In this document: positions 1 through 11,079 of the stretch, in pieces
Layout of the letters: the number at the start of each line of letters is the position of its first letter
Position numbering within the stretch: the first letter of the stretch is position 1
Assembly: GCA_031308135.1 (NCBI GenBank)
Contig: JAHLJT010009436.1
Location: 220,549,286 to 220,613,285 of the forward strand
Origin: Acheta domesticus
Lineage: Eukaryota; Arthropoda; Insecta; Orthoptera; Gryllidae
Direction of reading: 5' to 3'
Length of the DNA stretch: 64,000 bases
Notes under the pieces: generated by a model
Told to the model about the DNA's origin: nothing
Database searches by the model: none
What the model saw: only the letters and a program-made list of their open reading frames with translations
Position numbers and translations under genes: made by a program

Positions 1-487
1 TTGATATATCCTTTCTTCGAAGGACTTCCTAAAATTAAACTGACCATTCCACTCGTGAAATTAACATTAATAAAGTTGGCCTACATCTGGTACGCGCCAG
101 TCAAAACGTGTATCCCCCAAGTCATCGCCTTTTCTTACCATATCCTCTCTGCAGACCAATCACAAGGTGCGATACACCATAGAGAGCGCTATCGTGTGCA
201 CTTGAAACGCACACAGAATATACTGTAGTATGGAACATTCTGAAACTTTTTGAAGGTAGTTTCATTCGTGGAATATTCTTAATACCACTCCTGCTTTGGA
301 AATTTCCATATAAATCCCTTCGTCGCTGTGCGAGTCGTCATGCAGCTCGTGACGGCGCCACTCGTCCCTCTACGACTACAGAATTTATCGGAAATTTTCA
401 ATGCATTAGTATTGGTAACTATCTATGGTTGTACCTGTGATTATTTCCTACAAGGTTTTTTCGAGTGACCTCCAGAAAAAGAAACTT

Positions 488-489
<2 letters not shown>
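1..489. other. no gene recognised
   Basis: AT-rich sequence. A 75-codon frame opens at the window edge (1-228, plus) but has no recognisable domain. I see no splice pattern or repeat termini. Confidence 0.4.
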
Positions 490-540
<51 letters not shown>

Positions 541-542
541 TT
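490..542. repeat. (TTA)n microsatellite
   Basis: Near-perfect run of TTA/ATT triplets. On the minus strand it sits directly after the 3' end of the R4/Dong-like element at 543-2145, so it is either that element's tail or its target. Confidence 0.95.
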
Positions 543-646
543 CCCATTACATCACGACTAAAGATGTAATGAGTCGGCTGAATATAAGATCTACTCCAGG
601 TTGCAACCAGCTACCTAAGGAGCAGATCCGGTGACTATCAGTGCCT

Positions 647-1027
647 CTACAATACTTTACGCAAAATGTGGGCTGTTCCAAATAAAGCAATTTCTTGCAC
701 TTCCCAGTCTTTTGAATTACCAGGGAGTATAGCCAAGTTCTTACTCAAATTTTGCGGAACAAATCCTAGAGCTCCGATAACTATCGGGACGACCTGTGCT
801 TTTACGCCCCACATTCGGCTGATCTCGATTTCCAAACTCTTGTATTTAAGACGTTTCTCTGCCTCCTTGGTAACGACGTTTTGATCGCAAGGTACAGCAA
901 CATCGACAAGTAAACACGATTTGTTCTCCAAATCCCGGATGACTATATCCGGTTTGTTTGCCGCTATCGTGCGATCAGTTTGAATTTGTTGGTTGTACAA
1001 TATCGTACACAATCCAACAGACGTCAC
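647..1027 (-). pseudogene. R4/Dong-like restriction-like endonuclease domain
   Basis: 126 codons. The stretch TIAANKPDIVIRD followed by CLLVDVAVPCD matches the PD-(D/E)xK nuclease core of R2/R4-type elements: KPDI supplies the first acidic residue and LVDV the second. This domain nicks the target site for target-primed reverse transcription. It is separated from the linker by a frame break between about 1027 and 1109. The frame ends about 105 bp before the TAA tail. Confidence 0.75.
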
Positions 1028-1108
1028 CGGTTTCGGTGAGTGTTCGTACCACTTGGGACATGTGTTCGGAACATCGAGGGCGGTACAGATCTGCCAGTGG
1101 AGGTAGCT

Positions 1109-1378
1109 TCACAGCCTGTCGTGTCTTTTAAAGTATTCGGTCTTCGCTAGGATTGGACAAGCTGAGACAATATGATCAATGGTTTCTACGTGCTCCTGAC
1201 AAATGCGGCATTTATCATCTTGGGAAATTTTGAGAACCGCTTTACCATAATGTCGTGTCCTCAACGCCTGATCTTGAGCAGCTATTACAAGTGCTTCCGA
1301 TTCTGGCTTCATTCTTCCCCTTTTAAGCCACATAAATGATTGATCTTTACTGATCTGCACCTTGTCCATTCGTTTCAA
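1109..1378 (-). pseudogene. R4/Dong-like linker with zinc knuckle
   Basis: Continuation of the same polyprotein in another frame, 89 codons. It contains CRICQEHVETIDHIVSACP, a C-x2-C-x8-H-x4-C knuckle that in R2/R4 elements sits between the reverse transcriptase and the endonuclease. Frame breaks at both ends show the copy is dead. Confidence 0.7.
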
Positions 1379-2140
1379 ATATTGTCCATGGAGTGGTTTG
1401 TCTCTCCACGATTTAACATTTTTTGTGTCTCAAATTTCATGTTAAGTAGCATCAGAAGTTCAGTGTCTCTGTCATTCTGGGTGTCTTGCATAGTCTTGTT
1501 CGCAATGCTTCTTGCTACACTTACAATGCCTCTGTTTCCCATTCTTCGGTCAGATTTCATGACCTGCCTCATTAGAGGGTCATCTTGATGGCTGACTACA
1601 TACTTTCCCATTCCGGTTATTGCATTGTGCCAGGAGGCTTCAATTTGTCTCAGGCCTCTTCCTCCTTCCTTACGTGACACAAAGTCTATGTACATCAGCT
1701 CGGGGGTGGGCAACATGATGCATGTAAGCAGTTTTCTGGTTTTTCGAAGCATGATGCGCATTTCCTGTTCAGTCCAGTCTACTAGTCCGAAACTGTATTC
1801 GGCTACAGGCACCGCCAAACTACCTATTGCTGATATTTTATTCTTTGAGTTCAGAGAGGACTGCAGGACAAGTCTCACTCTTCTATAATACTCCTTGCGA
1901 ATTCTGTCTTTCATTGTGTCGTTCGAAATGGTCTCACATTCTTCAATGCCCAGATATTTGTAAGTTTTACCTGGCTCAAGATCTTGAATCACAGCGTGTC
2001 TATCAACTTCAATGTTCTCTGACGTGGTCATTTTGCCTCTTTTTAAGTTGACGTTTGCACACTTATCAAGACCAAACTTCATGCAAACGTCATTGCTAAA
2101 ATCATTGATGACAGCATTTGGGAGAGAATCGCTTCGTTCT
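1375..2140 (-). pseudogene. R4/Dong-like reverse transcriptase, C-terminal part
   Basis: An open frame of 235 codons from its first Met (2082), readable back to about 2140 where the element is truncated. Visible landmarks include MKFGLDKCA, the YLGIEE block, the basic IRKEYYRRVRL stretch, and KEGGRGLRQIEASWH. Together these are the thumb region of R4/Dong-clade polymerases. The catalytic FADD box lies upstream of the truncation and is absent. The frame ends at 1375, where a frameshift passes into the next segment. Confidence 0.75.
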
Positions 2141-2145
2141 TAGCA

Positions 2146-2190
2146 ATTATTATTATTATTATTATCACCATTATTATTATTATTATTATT
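2146..2190. repeat. (ATT)n microsatellite
   Basis: Interrupted ATT/TTA run marking the truncated 5' side of the R4/Dong-like fragment. With 490-542 it brackets the element. Confidence 0.95.
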
Positions 2191-2469
2191 AACTATCTGA
2201 AGAGACACGAAAAATAATAAGGGTATAAGCAGAGAAGGAATGGACAAGGATAAGGATGAAGGAGATTTGAGGAAACAGAGATAACGTAGGATGTTGTGTT
2301 GCGGTAACCTATAATTGGTCAAAAACAAATAGAGAATACCAAATTTTTGGCATTTTTTTCTTTCGAGTGTTTTCGGCAACCAAGCGAATCGGTAATCACA
2401 TTTAGGGACTTTAAGCACAGCATATCGTACAGCAATCTCGACCAGTCTATCCCACTTTTGAGCATCTGG
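2191..2469. other. unassigned sequence with a weak inverted match to 2772-2790
   Basis: No domain recognised. Read on the minus strand, the part next to the MITE contains GGTCGAGATTG, which recurs on the plus strand just right of the MITE (from about 2771). An older inverted duplication may underlie this spot. Confidence 0.3.
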
Positions 2470-2752
2470 CATAGGCGTGCGCACAGGGGGTGCCGGCGGT
2501 GCCTGGGCACCCCCATTACAAGTACACGACAACTTTTTTTTTCAAATTACATATTTTTGTAAAATTAGTTTTAAATGTTGTATAGATTTCAAATATATTG
2601 TAAACATATATTTTTTAATAAAAAGATTTAAAACTTCTAAAAATAAAAAAAAATAAAAAGATTATAAAATTAATAATTGATTCATGGGGGGGGGGGGTAG
2701 CGGAAGTGTTAGGTCAGGCACCCCCATTCCTAAAATCCTGAGCACGCCTATG
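2470..2752. mobile_element. MITE with CATAGGCGTGC inverted termini
   Basis: Begins CATAGGCGTGCGCA and ends GCACGCCTATG, an 11-bp perfect terminal inverted repeat. GGGGGTGCC / GGCACCCCC forms a second inverted block inside each end. The interior is AT-rich and noncoding. The terminus resembles hAT-like MITEs, but no clean 8-bp target duplication is visible, so the superfamily is uncertain. Confidence 0.65.
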
Positions 2753-2810
2753 TCTGCGCAGGGGCAGAAGGTCGAGATTGTTGTCGATAGCTATACGTTA
2801 CTCTGTCGAT

Positions 2811-3350
2811 CCCTCTGACTTTGGATTCTTCAATCATTCCTTGGTCTCCTCTGAACTCATCTATTCGTTATCTCGGCGTTCTAATGGACACAAGACTAAA
2901 TTGGCACAGTCACATCTCGTCCAAAGTAATTGAAGCCAATAGAAGGCTACCTATTTTTACGCCCAATTCATAACCGTAACTCTCCTCTAAAAATTCATTC
3001 CACTTTAACCATTTACAAATCTCTTCTTCGGCCAATATTAACCTACGCATGCCCTGTTTGGATTTCAGCTGCCCCAACCACATAAAACAAGTTACAAATC
3101 TTCCAAAACAAAATTTTAAGAATAACAGTAAATGCCCCCTGGTTTGTCAGCAATAAGACCCTCCACAACGATCTTGCAATAGAACCAATTACTTCTTTTA
3201 TTACAAAGCTGGCACATAATTTTTTCAATAATTTAAATCATGTACAAGGAGCCGTCACTTACGAAATAGGAACCGATCAGGCCCCACTCTCCCGCCTAAG
3301 AAACAGACTCCCATTCCATATTTTCCTTCAATATCTCTCTGACATTAGAT
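2811..3350 (+). pseudogene. jockey-type reverse transcriptase C-terminal remnant
   Basis: Reading with frame changes gives SIRYLGVLMDTRLNWHSHIS, then a stretch containing YKSLLRPILTYACPVW, then LQIFQNKILRITVNAPWF and LHNDLAIEPI. These are the standard landmarks C-terminal of the palm domain in jockey polymerases. Several frameshifts and stops are present, so this is a dead copy. Confidence 0.75.
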
Positions 3351-3609
3351 AAGGTAAGAACATTTCTAGCAATTACCTGTCCCTCCCACCGTATTTTCTT
3401 TTTAATCCTGTCATTGCTCTAACATAATTTCCTCGCAATAACCTTGGTTGAAGGTACAACAAATGCAATCACTATCAGGGAGGTAACAAACAGCTACCCC
3501 CTTCACAATTTTCTGATGCAAAGTTGCTCGGCCATTCAACTGAAGAGCCTCACGGCTGAACGTTGTACTGTCCTTAAATGTAAAATAAAAAAAAATAAAA
3601 ATAAAAAAA
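2811..3609 (+). mobile_element. jockey-type LINE fragment, 5'-truncated
   Basis: Decayed 3' end of a jockey-group LINE, made up of the reverse transcriptase C-terminus, a 3' UTR and an A-rich tail at about 3582-3610. CTCTGTCGAT occurs exactly at both ends (2801-2810 and 3611-3620) and is the probable target-site duplication. The protein pieces resemble the fuller jockey copy at 49562-52500, so both may belong to related families. Confidence 0.75.
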
Positions 3610-3615
3610 ACTCTG

Positions 3616-3790
3616 TCGATATTCTGCGATTAAAATATAAGTGAAATTGACGTGTGATCAGCTGGGACGGGAATATCCAATCGAGAACTGGGATTTCAAA
3701 AATTAATCCGTAACTAAGCTCCCGATTGGATAACCGCGTCCCAGATGATCAAACGTCAATTCCACTTATGTTTTAATCGGAGAATATTCG
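3616..3790. mobile_element. foldback (hairpin) MITE
   Basis: Two arms of about 70 bp (3616-3690 and 3717-3790) are inverted copies with few mismatches, separated by about 26 bp. Both contain GATTAAAA, then AAGTG, then AATTGACGT, read towards the centre. There is no coding capacity. Superfamily is not assignable from termini alone. The jockey fragment inserted at its left edge. Confidence 0.7.
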
Positions 3791-3819
3791 CTCACCGTTC
3801 ATTTCAATCGGCATTTCCC

Positions 3820-4080
3820 CTAATTCACGGGACAAGCTGCGGCATCGATGGAGATCCTTGCGCAATCGGTCACTCTCCTTCGCAGCGGCGCGGCGGTGAC
3901 CGTGACCTTGAGGAAGCGCGCCGCGCGCCCTCCTGTCTCCGGCGCGACCTCCGCCGCGGTCACGTGCTGCGCGCGAGATGGCTGGTGCCTTTCAAACCGC
4001 GAGGAGGACGTGCGCCTGGCATAAAGAGGATGCTCAAGGATGCGAGGGTGATGTGTTACAACTGCTGATCGTCGAGTACT
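3820..4080. other. CpG-rich patch
   Basis: GC- and CpG-dense sequence in an AT-rich neighbourhood. A 107-codon plus-strand frame (3745-4068) overlaps it but shows no family signature and is expected by chance in GC-rich DNA. Could be a promoter or the remains of a GC-rich repeat. Confidence 0.4.
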
Positions 4081-5595
4081 GGATGCGGCGCGGAGTGAAA
4101 AGGAATTTCTTGCTTGACGTTAATACCCCACGTTTTACAGTGGAGTCCCGGTTTTGAGACTGTGCGTCGCGGCTCCCAGGGCCGTCGCGGCCGTATGGTA
4201 GGGGCGTCGGGGTGATTTAACAAAAATGATCTTTAGATTTGATTTACTTTAATCCTTCTGTCATTTGTCTAAAAAATAATTTTGTATTATCATACTATAC
4301 GTTCCTTGTAATATATACGATCTATTTTTCTAATTAATTGTGGGTTAGTTGAACCTAGCAAGTTTTTCACGAATAAGCCTCCGTGGCTCCTTTAGCATCG
4401 ACGCACACCCCTGGCGCCTGTCGCGGCCGTGGATATTTAATCTTTCTACCCACGCAGATCAAGAGTTCCCGTACTCACGCGAGAGCACGGCGGCGACACA
4501 AAAAGTGTTATGTGTTACTTTAACACATAATTACAATGGAGAAATAAAATAGCCTATTATATCACTTACTTGTGTTGAATCTTTAGTAGGCCTGTATTAA
4601 CCCTTATATTTAAAAAAAATTGTTACCAGGGAAGGCGCGGGAAGTTTTGTTTAGGTCAAGGGAGCAGTGGACGAAAAACGTTTGAAAACTCCTGCCTAGC
4701 CTTTACGTCACGAGAACATTCAGTTACCGCAGTACTTCATTCACAGAGAAGGTTCTTCGCCTGTGATTCAAGTTGAATTCTGGGAAGAGAAGGTTCGTAA
4801 AGAGGGAGAGTGTCACGTCTTCCGGGACACGATGCGCGGAATCCAGCTCGTTGGGCACGCTTCCTTTGAAAACTTTAGAGCAGCATTGTAAACGCGAGTG
4901 GATTTCTCTCACGGATGTTTACGACTTGCGGAGTAGCTTCTAACATTCCGGTGAGTGATCCAGGGAAATAAAACACTGTTCCAGACGACTGGTTTGATAA
5001 GGATTTGAAAAAGGTATAATTCAGAACTATTTTACACTTACCAGGTTTCAGCATAATGTTTAATAATGACAACAAAATCTGCAGTGCGTAGAAGCCCAAA
5101 TGCACATAAATCAAATATGAATTGTGCCATTTGGACAAAAGTTACTGGCGTGTTAGTGCCGACAAGATGAATGCTTCCTAATAGTACAGTAGATACATAG
5201 GGATGATTAATGGATTAATGAGCCAACAATTCGCTTCAACAGCGTTTTACATAATTCATTGCTCTCACTTGTCAGAGTTGAGGCCCATATCCTATGCGAA
5301 GTTATGCAGAATACAACGTGTAATGCAGAGAAGATTGTAATACTAACAAGTACCACTTGGAGGACGAAAGGTCTAGCGATTTCTCTTTACTCAATTATGC
5401 TGTGTAAATTCTAGCTATTTTTTTCTAAAAAGCATTGCTTTTATTTCTCTCCACAACAGAAACGAACGGAAAATTTTATTTATACGGGTCATTTCAATTT
5501 AAATGCCATCTTTCGCATGTTCAACCCTCCCAATTTTTCCAAAATTTAAAATGGCATAAACATTCTGATCATTTGTTGAACTAATTCTTATGTAA
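4081..5595. other. no gene recognised
   Basis: Mostly AT-rich with two short GC-richer patches near 4150-4210 and 4380-4440. Only short frames without domains. Confidence 0.4.
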
Positions 5596-6255
5596 GTCTA
5601 ATAATTTACAGGCAGACTCAACAGTAATATATTTTTTATTTTACAATCCTTCCTTTTTTTTCTCTTTTTACAATATAATATAATAAAATAATACAGAACA
5701 TTATTCCATTTGATTATATGTAGATATTTTTACAAAATCTATATTTACAAATACAAATTATAAAATATAAAATACAACTTACAAGAAACCGACTGCATCA
5801 ATAAATTTATGTATAAATCATTAGCTCAATAAATTATGTTTCTTTCACTTTTTTGAAAACAATTGATTACATATTTTTTCCTCAGAAGCCACCTCAGAAT
5901 GTAAATATTTTGAAATTGATTAGCAGTTCCATGTAACTTTTTTCAGAGCCCTAATTTGAACGTAAATATTTTTAAAAATAATTGGCAGTATACTAATAGA
6001 TGCTGTTTCAACAGGTGAATTATGTTAGACAAATATGATATAGTGCTGTTTATTTTTGAAAAAACATTGATTAAAGGGTCATAAAGTTTTGTGAATGTAT
6101 TCCGCTCTGTCATCGTATTTAAAGTATGTTTTTGTAACTTTATATAAAGAGTCTCTTTAGTAAGTCGAGACAAATATTTCGAATCTTTATTTAAAATTGT
6201 GGGATTAAGAAAATCAAAATATATTACTGTTGAGTCGGCCTGTAAATTATTGGAC
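5596..6255. mobile_element. non-autonomous DNA transposon with 36-bp inverted termini
   Basis: 5596-5631 and 6220-6255 are inverted copies differing at only two positions. Each contains AATAATTTACAGGC or its near match, then GACTCAACAGTAATATA. The 588-bp interior is AT-rich, without a transposase. The true element edge may lie inside these arms, because the outermost AATAATT/AATTATT could be part of the target. Superfamily unknown. Confidence 0.7.
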
Positions 6256-6679
6256 TAATCAAATTAATCTTCCACTAATCAAATTAATATTACTCTCTAC
6301 AAAGAACATTTGTTGAACTGTTTTGTCGATAACATTATATAGTTTGGCATTCATGTAGAGTGCTGCGAGTTTTAGCTATTTTGATTTTTTAAATTTTCAA
6401 GTAAAGTTTAAGAAATCATGAATAGTGCCAAAGTTCAAAAATTAATTATGTGGTCTACATTCATAGAAAAGATGTAGATTGCAGGGCAAATGTTAACGTC
6501 TTAATTAGTTGACATTACATCATTTATTTATTTATTTGTCAAAAAAAATAAAAACTGTATATGACGTGTGGGGAAAGAGATTTAACTGCGCACATTTTCT
6601 TGAGGGCCAAAATTTTAAAAAAAATTAGAAAATAATTAATTTAGAAAAATGAAAATATTTGAAAAATGTTTGTTCCCGA

Positions 6680-6892
6680 GTTATAGAAAATCAATTTCAA
6701 CGTTAAATGAACTACAAGCAAAAGGAGTGCTCAACAAAATGTGCGCACGGTGAAGCTACATTTACGTCCAGAAGCAAAACAAGGGCCATCTCAGCATTTG
6801 CTCAATGGATCAGGGAAACTGGACAAAAACCTGATTGAGATGGGGGTCATTGACCCGGAAGCTGAAGTACATTACTTGTTACAGGCGTATTA
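6680..6892 (+). pseudogene. unidentified coding-like fragment
   Basis: An open plus-strand frame without its own ATG ends with TAA at about 6892. It contains RPEAKQGPSQHLLNGSGKLD and, further on, LIEMGVIDPEAEVHYLLQAY. Composition looks like real protein rather than AT-rich noise, and the surrounding DNA is much more AT-rich. It could be the last exon of a host gene or a stranded gene fragment. I do not recognise the family, and a competing frame is also partly open. Confidence 0.3.
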
Positions 6893-6966
6893 AATATTTT
6901 TTGAAAATGTATAAAATGCAAACGTAAACTAATTCATTATATATCTTTGTTTTGTTACATTAAACA

Positions 6967-7433
6967 TTATTTTTCTTTTTCACGATCAGTATAGTCTCTA
7001 ATTGTATAGAAACAGTTTTGCAGCAGAAAAGATTTTACTTTTAACTTAAATTTGTGTACCGACTTTAATTGTTTAATGTCATCTGGCAATGCGTTGTAAA
7101 GTAACGTACATGTATGTTGATTTCTTATACTGAGCTGTTGATACTGACACTTGACGCACGTGATTTCTACGGCGTGTGTTGTAATTATAAATATCAATAT
7201 TGCATGAAAATATGTTCCCTCCGTTTAGTAGATCATTTTTAACAAATATCACAGATTCGTAAATAAATAGACAAGGCAATGGTAAGATTCCCAGCTCAAT
7301 GAAAAGAGGCTTGCAGGGATCACCTGGAAGGTATTTTTTCATTATTCGAATAATTTTCTTTTGCAATCTGAAGGTCTGAATACTACAGGATGAGCTTCCC
7401 CAGAATATTATGCCATATCTATAATAAGAAGAT
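6967..7433 (-). pseudogene. CR1/L2-like reverse transcriptase, C-terminal region
   Basis: Starts with YGIIFWGSSSCSIQTFRLQK, then KIIRIMKKY, GDPCKPLFIELGILPLPCLF and NYNTRRRNHVR. After a frameshift it continues LYNALPDDIKQLKSVHKFK and ends DYTDREKEK-stop. This is the conserved module following the polymerase palm in CR1/L2-type LINEs. The frame before it (9246 upward) ends with ARCVYFANV, which normally joins directly to this module. Confidence 0.75.
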
Positions 7434-9245
7434 AATAAGAATCCCGATGAGTTTTTAGCATATGTTTAAAGAAAATTAGCTTTAACGGACTATAGTAAAG
7501 CGCGACGATATGCATGAACAGGATAGAGAAAAAACAGAAGAAAGCCGCGTTGCACGGAAGTAATATCTTGGTTTATTTATAATGCGCACAAGTAGATATG
7601 ATTGGACATAATGGTTAAATAGATATCAATTGAGAAGAATTTCAATGTTGGTTTCATTAAAATTGAACCACGGGTTGCGCTATTATAACATTTTCAAGAA
7701 AATGAATGAAAAAGGCTTTAACTTCGGATGCGAGAAATTAACATTTTTAAGATGTTGAAATGAAACCCGTGATTTATGCCATAACAAGTATTGTAGGTCG
7801 ATTTGGTTCAGTTGCGATAAATTAGTGAAAACCATACAAGACTGGTAGAGGATCAGATACTTTTAATTTTAACAATTTTCATTATGTAAGATGACAATGC
7901 AGAACAGTTGACGTGAAATGCAAAATACATGATGTGGAAATCGGCATTTTTCGGCGTGATGGGGGTCGAAACGTTTTGAATATAAACCAGAGACATTGAG
8001 ACCAAATAGGGAATCTTCAATATTGTGGCAGGGTTATCTACTAAAAATAGTGGAAAACGGAAAAATTTATTAGTAACAATACTTGAACAATAATGGCGGC
8101 GGCCGGTGTTTGTTTTGAAAGAAGGAAATAGGAGGCAACGACAATGAAAGAGAAAAAAATGGGTATATGGATTCGTGAGTCAGCTTTGGTGGGAGATACG
8201 TGTGTTGCGTGAAAACATTTTTTGAAAAAAATAACTTTAAGTCTCGGTAGGACATGTTAGTAATTATTCGCAAAGTGAAAGTGCTATAAAAACAATAGTG
8301 ATCTTTTGCGTGGAAAACATTTCCTGTTTATAAATTTGGATTGTGAAAGACATAGCAATGAATGTTGAAGTGGATAGAGCGCGAAGACACTGAATAGTTG
8401 CTCGCGAGCAGATCAGCGTCTACGGGGAGCGTGTGAAGATTCGGAGCCCAGGAGGCATGGTGTTACTTCAAAACCTGAAGCAGACGGCAACGAACACGGG
8501 AAGTGCACAGAGTTTTATTGTTTCCAGTATAAGGGTTGCATAAGACCAATAGAGTCAGCAACAATTAGTAATGGACGCCTATAGTAGTACTCAGATGTTA
8601 AATTTTGCCGTAAAAAAAATCAAAGATCTTTCAAATGTCATACATAATGTTTAAATAACAGGCAAATTTCATTGATTATGAGAGAATATAGAGATATTAA
8701 GGTGAACTTGAGAAAGTACGTCCCTGGTTAATGGAGAAAGGAATTCCTAGAAGAAAAAACAAATAAAATGGTTAATATTATTTATGTGCTTTGAGTGTTA
8801 GTATTTTTGTTGTGTTTACAGGTTATTGCGATTTCTGTGTGTGATGATTTCTTTATGTAATGCGTGCTGATTAGGAGTTGTTGAGTGTACCATCATACGT
8901 GGTTCAAGGGATCTATATATATTTTAATAAATTAAACGTTGAAAGGCAAGACTGCCAACCGAGTTTGTGCTCTCTCACACAAATGTGTTTTATTGTTTTG
9001 TAGTTAGGAACCTGGCAGTCCTGCAAAGTTGAATTATAGTTTATGGGTTTTCCGTATGGAACCGGCCACGACCCGCTTGATATAAATTTTCTGTAACAAT
9101 ATTTTGGGGCGAAAGTATACGTATGGGAAGGAATCAGCACTAAATAAATAAGAATACAGTTACAGTTCAAATAAGGTTACAATGGCACCACAACGTGGGG
9201 CTAGATTAAACGAAAGAAAATAAAGAGAAATAAAAGAAACGTTAC
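7434..9245. mobile_element. unidentified 1.8-kb insert in the CR1/L2-like LINE
   Basis: Noncoding DNA separating two parts of one LINE reading frame. No transposase, RT or clear inverted termini were found. Near its right end, TGGCACCACAACGTGGGGC (9184-9202) resembles the tRNA primer-binding site that follows the LTR of some retrotransposons. An LTR-plus-leader fragment is therefore possible. Exact ends and target duplication are not resolved. Confidence 0.45.
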
Positions 9246-10629
9246 AGTACATTTGCAAAATAAACGCAACGAGCTGCATGAAGTCTGACAGAATTTGAAA
9301 GAATTCTGAATGCGTATCATAACGAACTTAATTTAGTGTTTAATTCTGTTATATGTACATTCCATTTGAGGTTTGATTGAATTGAAAGACCTAAAATTTT
9401 TGTTACCTCAACATTAGCTAATTGCATATTGTACATTTTCAATGGAATTTCCGATTTGAAATGCAGAAATGCATTGAAACAGTTTTTCTTTCGTTAACAA
9501 TTAATTTGTTATTATTAATCCAATTTAAAACTTCTAAAATACTATTATTTACTGCTTCTTTTTTTCAAAGAACATTCGTGTCATCGGCAAACAGAACCGT
9601 TCTTCCATTTTTAATCGACGAGGGCATATCGTTTACATATAACAGAAAGAGAACAGGACCTAAGATCGAACCTTGCGGGACACCATGCTCAATTGGAAAG
9701 AATTGGAAATATAACTATCTAATGTCCTTTCGTGCCAGTACGGTATTTCTACTCTTTGAGTCCGATGTTTAAGGTACGAAGTTATCCAATCTAGGGCAAT
9801 ACCACGAATTCCATACGAAGGTAATTTTGAGAGCAAGATCTTATGGTCAATAACATCAAAAGCTTTCGAAAGATCTAAGAATATTCCAATGGGTACTTCA
9901 TTTTGGTCTATTGATAAAGCAACATCTTTGAGAAAAGAAAAAATGGCAGTTTCCGTAGATTCTGATTTTCTAAAACCGTGTTGCGAGTCTGAAAACGCTT
10001 TGTTTTTCCCGAGAAAAGTTTCCATTCGTAAGTAGAAAAGCCTCTCTAATATTTTTTAGAAAACTGACAAAAGAGAAAATTGGCCGGAAATTTTGAATAT
10101 CATTTTTGTTCCCTTTTTTAAAAAGTGGCTTAATATTTGCTGTTTTGAAAATATCTGGAAATATTCATGTACATAAAGAAGCATTGAAAATGTGAGTTAA
10201 CAGATGTATAAAGGCAGGTGCACAATATTTTAATAAACAATTAGGAAATTCATCTAAACCAGATGAATATTTATTTTTTAGTTTACTGACTATTCTGAGG
10301 GTTTCTTTGGGAGAAGTTTCGGAAATAAACATCGTATCGGCAATTTTTTGGGAAGTGTAAGATGATAATGAATTGAATTTTGTGATTTTAGTCCCTTCTT
10401 GAGACGCAATTATAGAAAAGTGTTTGTTGAAGATATTGGCAACTTTTTCCGGATTACTCGTTTCTCTTTCATTATCCTTTAAAATAACATTTTCTATAAG
10501 GTATCGAATGATGTGGTTGTATTTTTTACGATATCCCACATTGCTTTAGTTTTGTTACTAGCGCTCAAAATGTCCTGACTATTTTTCATTATTTTTGCCT
10601 GAACTATTACTTTTCTTAAAATTCTTTTG
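9246..10629 (-). pseudogene. CR1/L2-like reverse transcriptase core
   Basis: From the pogo junction: YKRILRKVIVQAKIM, then NPEKVANIFNKHF, then KNKYSSGLDEFPNCLLKYC. After breaks comes the polymerase core: [50 protein letters not shown] and the catalytic box LFADDTN. Several stops and frameshifts are present, for example after LFADDTNVL. It ends at ARCVYFANV, where the 1.8-kb insert begins. Confidence 0.85.
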
Positions 10630-10819
10630 TAGGGTCAAGTGGGGTAAATGTAAACGTTTTTTTTCAAGATACGATGTACACATTTGGTTTACTGTATATA
10701 CTAATCATTTGAACATGCTTTCAAATATGCTTTGGACATTGTTTGGTAGATACATGTACCTTTAATGAAATTCCAGCATATCAGAATTTAGTATGCTAGT
10801 GGAAGATGAATATTTTGAT

Positions 10820-10887
10820 GTTTACATTTACCCCACAGCATTTTTAGGTATTTACATTCACCCGATATATATGGGGTAAATGTAAAC
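10820..10887. repeat. left subterminal repeats of the pogo element
   Basis: GTTTACATTTACCCC at 10820-10834, a degenerate copy at about 10848-10862 and the reverse-oriented GGGGTAAATGTAAAC at 10873-10887. These repeat the inner part of the terminal repeat. By analogy with other elements they may be transposase-binding sites. Confidence 0.8.
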
Positions 10888-11079
10888 GGTGTCATTTTCA
10901 TTAGGCTATCCATTTAAAATCGACATTTTTGACAAAGAGAAATAATTAAGTAGATATTAAAAATAGTATTATAATGTAGTAATTATTTATTTTTCTATTA
11001 TAGTCTCATAAAAGCAATGATTTCTGACAGATATACATCAATGAACAAAGAAAATAAGAACATTGGTACAAGGTATATT

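Larger units (their letters stand above)
543..2145 (-). mobile_element. R4/Dong-clade non-LTR retrotransposon, 5'-truncated
   Basis: A 1.6-kb 3' fragment of a LINE of the restriction-like-endonuclease group, on the minus strand. It carries the end of the reverse transcriptase, a zinc-knuckle-like linker and a restriction-like endonuclease, in the order typical of R2/R4/Dong elements. Both ends abut TAA-type microsatellites (490-542 and 2146-2190). From family knowledge, Dong elements insert in TAA repeats; the flanks seen here fit that preference. The 5' part (N-terminus and RT catalytic core) is missing. Confidence 0.8.

Noticed and set aside
425..634. Plus-strand frame with a poly-leucine run
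   Set aside because: The leucines are simply the TTA microsatellite read in one frame.
6588..6745. TGCGCACATTTT and AAAATGTGCGCA as element termini
   Set aside because: Only 12 bp, no target duplication, and the right arm falls inside a coding-like frame.
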